Below, one piece after another: positions 60,613-64,000 of a stretch of 64,000 nucleotides of DNA (positions are counted from its first letter, which is position 1; the number at the start of each line of letters is the position of its first letter). The notes below the pieces were generated by a model, which saw nothing but the letters and a program-made list of their open reading frames with translations, made no database searches and was not told the DNA's origin. A program made the translations under genes and the position numbers. Source of the DNA: XYB1-FULL-44-23 sp964502885 (GTDB taxonomy: Bacteria > Patescibacteriota > Microgenomatia > CAZETR01 > Amesbacteraceae); NCBI GenBank assembly GCA_964502885.1, contig CAZCXU010000004.1, positions 5,455 through 69,454 on the forward strand. The letters are read 5' to 3'.

Positions 60613-62490
60613 CTAATCCCATAAGACAAACTGTTTGGTGAATTCTTTGACTTTATTTTTTGGGCCAAAAATGCCCACACCAATATACTCAATTTCGGTG
60701 TCCGGCTTTTGAGAAATCATTCCGGCTAGTTTTTGGTCATTGGTGGTAACCATCATCTCCGGAATGTAGCCGATATACAAAAGGTCGGTTTCACGAAGCT
60801 GCGCTATCAGGTTTTTCAATTGGGCTCGGGAGGCTTTGAGAGTGACTATCGGAAATTGCGAGTTTCGGGGTATAGCATGTCCATCCTTGGTCTGGAAATG
60901 TTTGCCTGTATCAAATTTTGTCTCCATTTTATTGCCCAGGAAAGCGGCAGCATGTGCGGAAGTATTCATAATCTGCCAACTAGGAAGTTCCGGGTCAATA
61001 ATAATGGCCAATGAATGATCAAGGTCCTGTTTTGCAGACATATTCCCCGAATCGGGGCGAAGCAGGGGAAAAAGGACACATTCACGAATCGGGCGATCCG
61101 CCAAAAAGGAGAATAACCGTTCGGAAACACCAAATCCGGTGACTGGAGGCATACCGTACTCCAGCGCCTCAACAAAATCTTTGTCATACATTTGGGCTTC
61201 GGTGTCCCCCTTATCCCGCAGCTCCTGTTGTCTGGAAAAACGCTGGGCCTGATCAATCGGATCATTGAGCTCGGAGTAGCCATTGCCCAATTCGCTGCCG
61301 GCCAAAATCACCTGATAGCGTTCAACAAAATTGGGATTTTCAGCAGACCTCTTGGCAAGAGGAGAAACTTCCACCGGATGGCCAATGAGAAACGCTGGGC
61401 CGGAAATACCCTTCCGAACAGTCTTCCATAAAAGATCAGTCAGACGGCCGCGATCATCATGGCGACTAAAGACAACCCCAAGCTGGGAAAGTTTTGTCTG
61501 TAAATCTTTGATAGTACAGGAGGAGATGTCGATGCCGGTGTGCTCTTTTACTGTCTGGGTATAGTCGATACGGGCCCAGGGTTTGGATAAATCGACAGCA
61601 TGTCCGGCAATATCGAACTGAAGTTTGCCGAAAGTTTCCTGCGCGACATGCTTGTAAAGCTCCTCCACGAGATTCATAGAATCTTCGTAATTGCCGTATG
61701 CCCAATAGAACTCCATCTGGGTGTAGTCCTGCAAATGCTCACGACTCAGGCCTTCGTTTCTAAACTGGCGACCAATTTCGAATGTCTTTTCGAAACCACC
61801 AACCATGAGGCGTTTTTGCCAAAGCTCCCCCATAGAAATACGCAGGTAAAGATCAATATCAAGGGCGTTGTGGTGAGTGACGAATGGAGCAGCGTCCGCT
61901 CCGCCAAAGATATTTTCCAGCACCGGAGTCTCAACTTCCATAAACGAGTGATCCAACATAAATGAGCGCATACTGTTCCAGAAAATTGCTTTTTTGTTAA
62001 ACAGATTGCGCAGATCATCATTTAGCAACAAATCGAGGTAACGGCGACGGTAACGCTCTTCTTCATCCTTAAGACCATGCCAATCGTCAGGGAGCGGACG
62101 AAGGGATTTGGTAAGCAATTGGAACCCTGAGATACTGATCGTCAACTCACCAGCCTGGGTGGTAATGACTTCGCCAGTAACCCCAAGAAAATCACCGACG
62201 TCAAACAACTTGACGATGGAAAATTTATCCTCCAGAACTTTTTTCTGAAACAAGAGCTGGATTTTGCCGGTAGCATCCTTGAGATCGGCAAATATGATGT
62301 TGCCATGTTCGCGAAAACGCACCAGCCGACCGGAGACAGACACCGTCTGCCCTGGTGAGGATAATGCTGAGGATACGGAAATGGCAGTTTTATTAAATTT
62401 TGCCGGATAAGGGTCGATTCCCAACTCTTTCAATTTGGTTAGTTTAGCCAGACGATTTTGACGAATTTCTTCAAGACGGGATATGGCCAT
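60613..62490 (-). CDS. lysS: Lysyl-tRNA synthetase (class II) fused to a C-terminal DUF2000-like domain
   Basis: A 625-residue protein, about 120-130 longer than usual LysRS. Residues 1-487 are a standard class II LysRS: OB-fold anticodon domain (VSVSGRLVRFREHGNIIF), motif 2 FRNEGLSREH, GSELGNGYSELNDP and motif 3 GFGVSERLF. Residues 490-625 match the DUF2000 family plan, which has a peptidyl-tRNA hydrolase 2-like fold: LAIIIDPELPSWQIMNTSAH, PIVTLKASRAQLKNL, then a terminal VKEFTKQFVLWD. The fused domain might bind or edit aminoacyl-tRNA; that is inference. No internal stop or frameshift separates the parts. Confidence 0.9.
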   Translation of the reverse strand: MAISRLEEIRQNRLAKLTKLKELGIDPYPAKFNKTAISVSSALSSPGQTVSVSGRLVRFREHGNIIFADLKDATGKIQLLFQKKVLEDKFSIVKLFDVGDFLGVTGEVITTQAGELTISISGFQLLTKSLRPLPDDWHGLKDEEERYRRRYLDLLLNDDLRNLFNKKAIFWNSMRSFMLDHSFMEVETPVLENIFGGADAAPFVTHHNALDIDLYLRISMGELWQKRLMVGGFEKTFEIGRQFRNEGLSREHLQDYTQMEFYWAYGNYEDSMNLVEELYKHVAQETFGKLQFDIAGHAVDLSKPWARIDYTQTVKEHTGIDISSCTIKDLQTKLSQLGVVFSRHDDRGRLTDLLWKTVRKGISGPAFLIGHPVEVSPLAKRSAENPNFVERYQVILAGSELGNGYSELNDPIDQAQRFSRQQELRDKGDTEAQMYDKDFVEALEYGMPPVTGFGVSERLFSFLADRPIRECVLFPLLRPDSGNMSAKQDLDHSLAIIIDPELPSWQIMNTSAHAAAFLGNKMETKFDTGKHFQTKDGHAIPRNSQFPIVTLKASRAQLKNLIAQLRETDLLYIGYIPEMMVTTNDQKLAGMISQKPDTEIEYIGVGIFGPKNKVKEFTKQFVLWD

Positions 62491-62511
62491 GCTTTTGAAT
62501 TTTATTTTACA

Positions 62512-63576
62512 CTAATCACCAGCAATATAAGCTTGAAATACGGCCAACAGCTTTTCTAATTCTGATATGGAAACCGATTCTTTAACAGTGTGGGGATGTG
62601 AACAGCCATCACCAATGGCAACAATTTTTATCCCGCGAGAAGTAATCGTGTTTGCATCGCTGGCCCCAAAAGCGACTTCGTAGCTCTCTTTTATATCCAG
62701 TTTTCTAAACAGATTTACTACGTTAATCACGGCAGGATCTTTCTTGGAGTATTTATAACCCGGGCAGTATAAAGACGACTGAAAGTCTAAATTGGCTGCA
62801 AATTTTGTACAGATTTTCTGAAAGATGGCGAGGATTTGATCGCGCACTGCATACAATTTATTTTCGTTGAAACTACGGATTTCACCTACCAGAGTGACTT
62901 TTTCGGGAATTGAGTTCATGGCTGAACCCCCAGAAATAAGGCCGATGTTGGAGGTGGTTTGCGAGTCAATACGTCCCCATTTTGCGGAGCTTATGGCCTT
63001 GGCTGCAATCGTGAGAGCATTGATACCTGATTCGGGTAAGCTGGAATGTGCCCCTTTGCCTAGAATGGAGATGTTTAAGTTGAGAATCCAGGGAGAAGCG
63101 AGCACAAGAGACCCGACTCGCGATGCGCGATCAGCCACCACTCCTGTGCGGCTTTTTAGCGCGGAGAAATCAAATTGACTGACTCCTCCGTCGGTCTCCT
63201 CGCGGACAGAAAAAAGTATCTCCAGGGGGCGGACCTGTTTAGAATCAACTGATTCCAGCGCAGTAAGAATTGCTGCTAGAGCACTTTTGTTGTCTGCTCC
63301 CAAGATGGTATTGCCATCACTGACCAAAAGACCATTCTGTATCCGCGGCTGAATTCCCCGCCCCGGCTCAACCGTGTCCATGTGGGCATTGAGCAATACC
63401 GGCTCTCCGGGAACAGAGTTTCTGGCAAATAAATTGCCGGCAGTATCTATTTGTGTAATAAAACCCAGTTTCTGCAATCTATCCTGTAAAAAGAGTGCCA
63501 CGCGGGATTCTTCCCCTGACGGAGAATCGATGCGAACCAAATCGAAAAAGTTATTAATCAACAAAGAGTCAGACAT
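62512..63576 (-). CDS. M20-family metallopeptidase (PepT-like)
   Basis: A 354-residue zinc peptidase. LLNAHMDTVEPG gives the first ligand and catalytic Asp, LGADNKSALAAIL the bridging Asp, FSVREETDGG the catalytic and ligand Glu residues, and SHPHTVKESV the final His. A lid/dimerisation domain sits at about 170-275 (GKGAHSSLPESG). PepT-like enzymes trim tri- or dipeptides in the cytoplasm. It precedes lysS by 21 nt and overlaps the gene upstream by 8 bp. Confidence 0.87.
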   Translation of the reverse strand: MSDSLLINNFFDLVRIDSPSGEESRVALFLQDRLQKLGFITQIDTAGNLFARNSVPGEPVLLNAHMDTVEPGRGIQPRIQNGLLVSDGNTILGADNKSALAAILTALESVDSKQVRPLEILFSVREETDGGVSQFDFSALKSRTGVVADRASRVGSLVLASPWILNLNISILGKGAHSSLPESGINALTIAAKAISSAKWGRIDSQTTSNIGLISGGSAMNSIPEKVTLVGEIRSFNENKLYAVRDQILAIFQKICTKFAANLDFQSSLYCPGYKYSKKDPAVINVVNLFRKLDIKESYEVAFGASDANTITSRGIKIVAIGDGCSHPHTVKESVSISELEKLLAVFQAYIAGD

Positions 63577-64000
63577 ATGTTTTTACTTTAGCAAAAAGCT
63601 TTGCTGCCCGAGCCATGGAATCAACACTGATCTGACCCGGAATTAAACAGGTTCCGGTAAACTTCAAATCCAAAGCCCGGCAATGTGATTCAAAATTTAT
63701 AGCCAACTGAGGGTCGGACACAAATAAAGTGCAGTCTGTTTTTTGAGGCGGGTGGTCACGGTTGAGCATGGAGTCAAAATTAATCGGAGTGCTTAGTGTG
63801 GGCGGGCGGCGGAATTGACAGCGGGAGAATCCATGGGATTCGGAACAATTGGTGCAGGTGCAAGTCAAATAGGAGAGATAAGGCAGCTCCCAGAATGAAA
63901 CCGGGGTCATGCCTGACTGGGATAAAACCCGGGCAGTTAGTTCCTGTTTTATAGTGGACAAACAAATTGTATTGTGATTTCTGGCTTTGACATGATCTAT
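63569..64000 (-). CDS. Cys-rich protein of unknown function (5' end off the right edge)
   Basis: The frame is open from the window edge to the stop at 63569 (at least 143 residues). An internal TTG at 63961 could start a 130-residue form, but the frame continues upstream. It contains a Cys cluster YLTCTCTNCSESHGFSRCQF near the middle and further Cys residues in KTDCTLF, ESHCRAL and GTCLIPG, suggesting a metal site. I do not recognise it. The 8-bp overlap with the M20 gene indicates one operon. Confidence 0.6.
   Translation of the reverse strand: MDHVKARNHNTICLSTIKQELTARVLSQSGMTPVSFWELPYLSYLTCTCTNCSESHGFSRCQFRRPPTLSTPINFDSMLNRDHPPQKTDCTLFVSDPQLAINFESHCRALDLKFTGTCLIPGQISVDSMARAAKLFAKVKTYV

Noticed and set aside
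1..64000. CRISPR array, transposase, integrase or rRNA/tRNA genes
   Set aside because: No regular spaced repeats, IS-type terminal repeats, recombinase motifs or RNA gene signatures were seen on either strand.

Overview
The window looks like part of a metagenome-assembled scaffold from a Candidate Phyla Radiation (Patescibacteria) bacterium, most likely in the Microgenomates (OP11) lineage. This is inferred from gene content and style and is not a database match. The signs are very dense packing with many 4-bp ATGA overlaps, a huge block of multi-pass GT-C glycosyltransferases, a membrane-anchored Clp-like ATPase, Thr/Pro-rich surface proteins with an LAxTG-type tail, and a minimal housekeeping set. 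UGA acts as a normal stop (for example typA) and release factor 2 is present, so this is not a UGA=Gly lineage such as Gracilibacteria. There are three 100-N gaps. Two are flanked by exact 55-bp duplications and collapse to intact genes; the third is a true gap.

1-32.5 kb is an envelope-glycan locus: about fifteen large multi-pass proteins (YfhO-like, GT39/PMT-like, PTPS-related, PIG-V-like and other GT-C types), seven GT2 enzymes (three resembling dolichyl-phosphate-sugar synthases, one fused to GtrA), one GT4, one methyltransferase and one Wzx-type flippase. It is arranged as alternating leftward and rightward units: leftward 10264 to beyond 1, rightward 10300-16232, leftward 28556-16144, rightward 28671-31362, leftward 32526-31354. 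A plausible division of labour is that GT2 enzymes load sugars on polyprenyl phosphate, Wzx flips lipid-linked glycans, and GT-C enzymes transfer sugars on the outer face.

32.6-43.8 kb holds trmD (rightward), then a leftward series read from right to left: an ECF-type sigma factor, a small exported protein, prfB, tlyA-like, an anchored protein, ftsE, ftsX, a coiled-coil murein hydrolase whose M23 domain appears circularly permuted, surface proteins, VanZ, a sortase substrate (LAFTG) with its sortase, a CAP-domain protein, a small membrane protein and thpR. 43.8-49.3 kb holds typA, an Fe/Mn superoxide dismutase, the Clp-like membrane ATPase and a divergent HExxH membrane protein. 49.3-53 kb is a more accessory stretch (GT2, pentapeptide-repeat protein, Pif1-like helicase, GNAT, a truncated ORF at the gap). 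53.1-64 kb holds secA, a spermidine-synthase-fold protein, an ABC exporter, serS, a structured intergenic RNA candidate, an HD-domain protein, a small unknown, a LysRS fused to a DUF2000-like domain, an M20 peptidase and a Cys-rich unknown running off the right edge.

Promoters in this genome show a recurrent pattern: an extended -10 (TGnTATAAT-like) usually only 6-11 nt before the start codon and no Shine-Dalgarno sequence, implying leaderless or nearly leaderless mRNAs for many operon-leading genes. No tRNA, rRNA, CRISPR array or insertion sequence was recognised. No gene-free stretch exceeds about 190 bp apart from the N runs.
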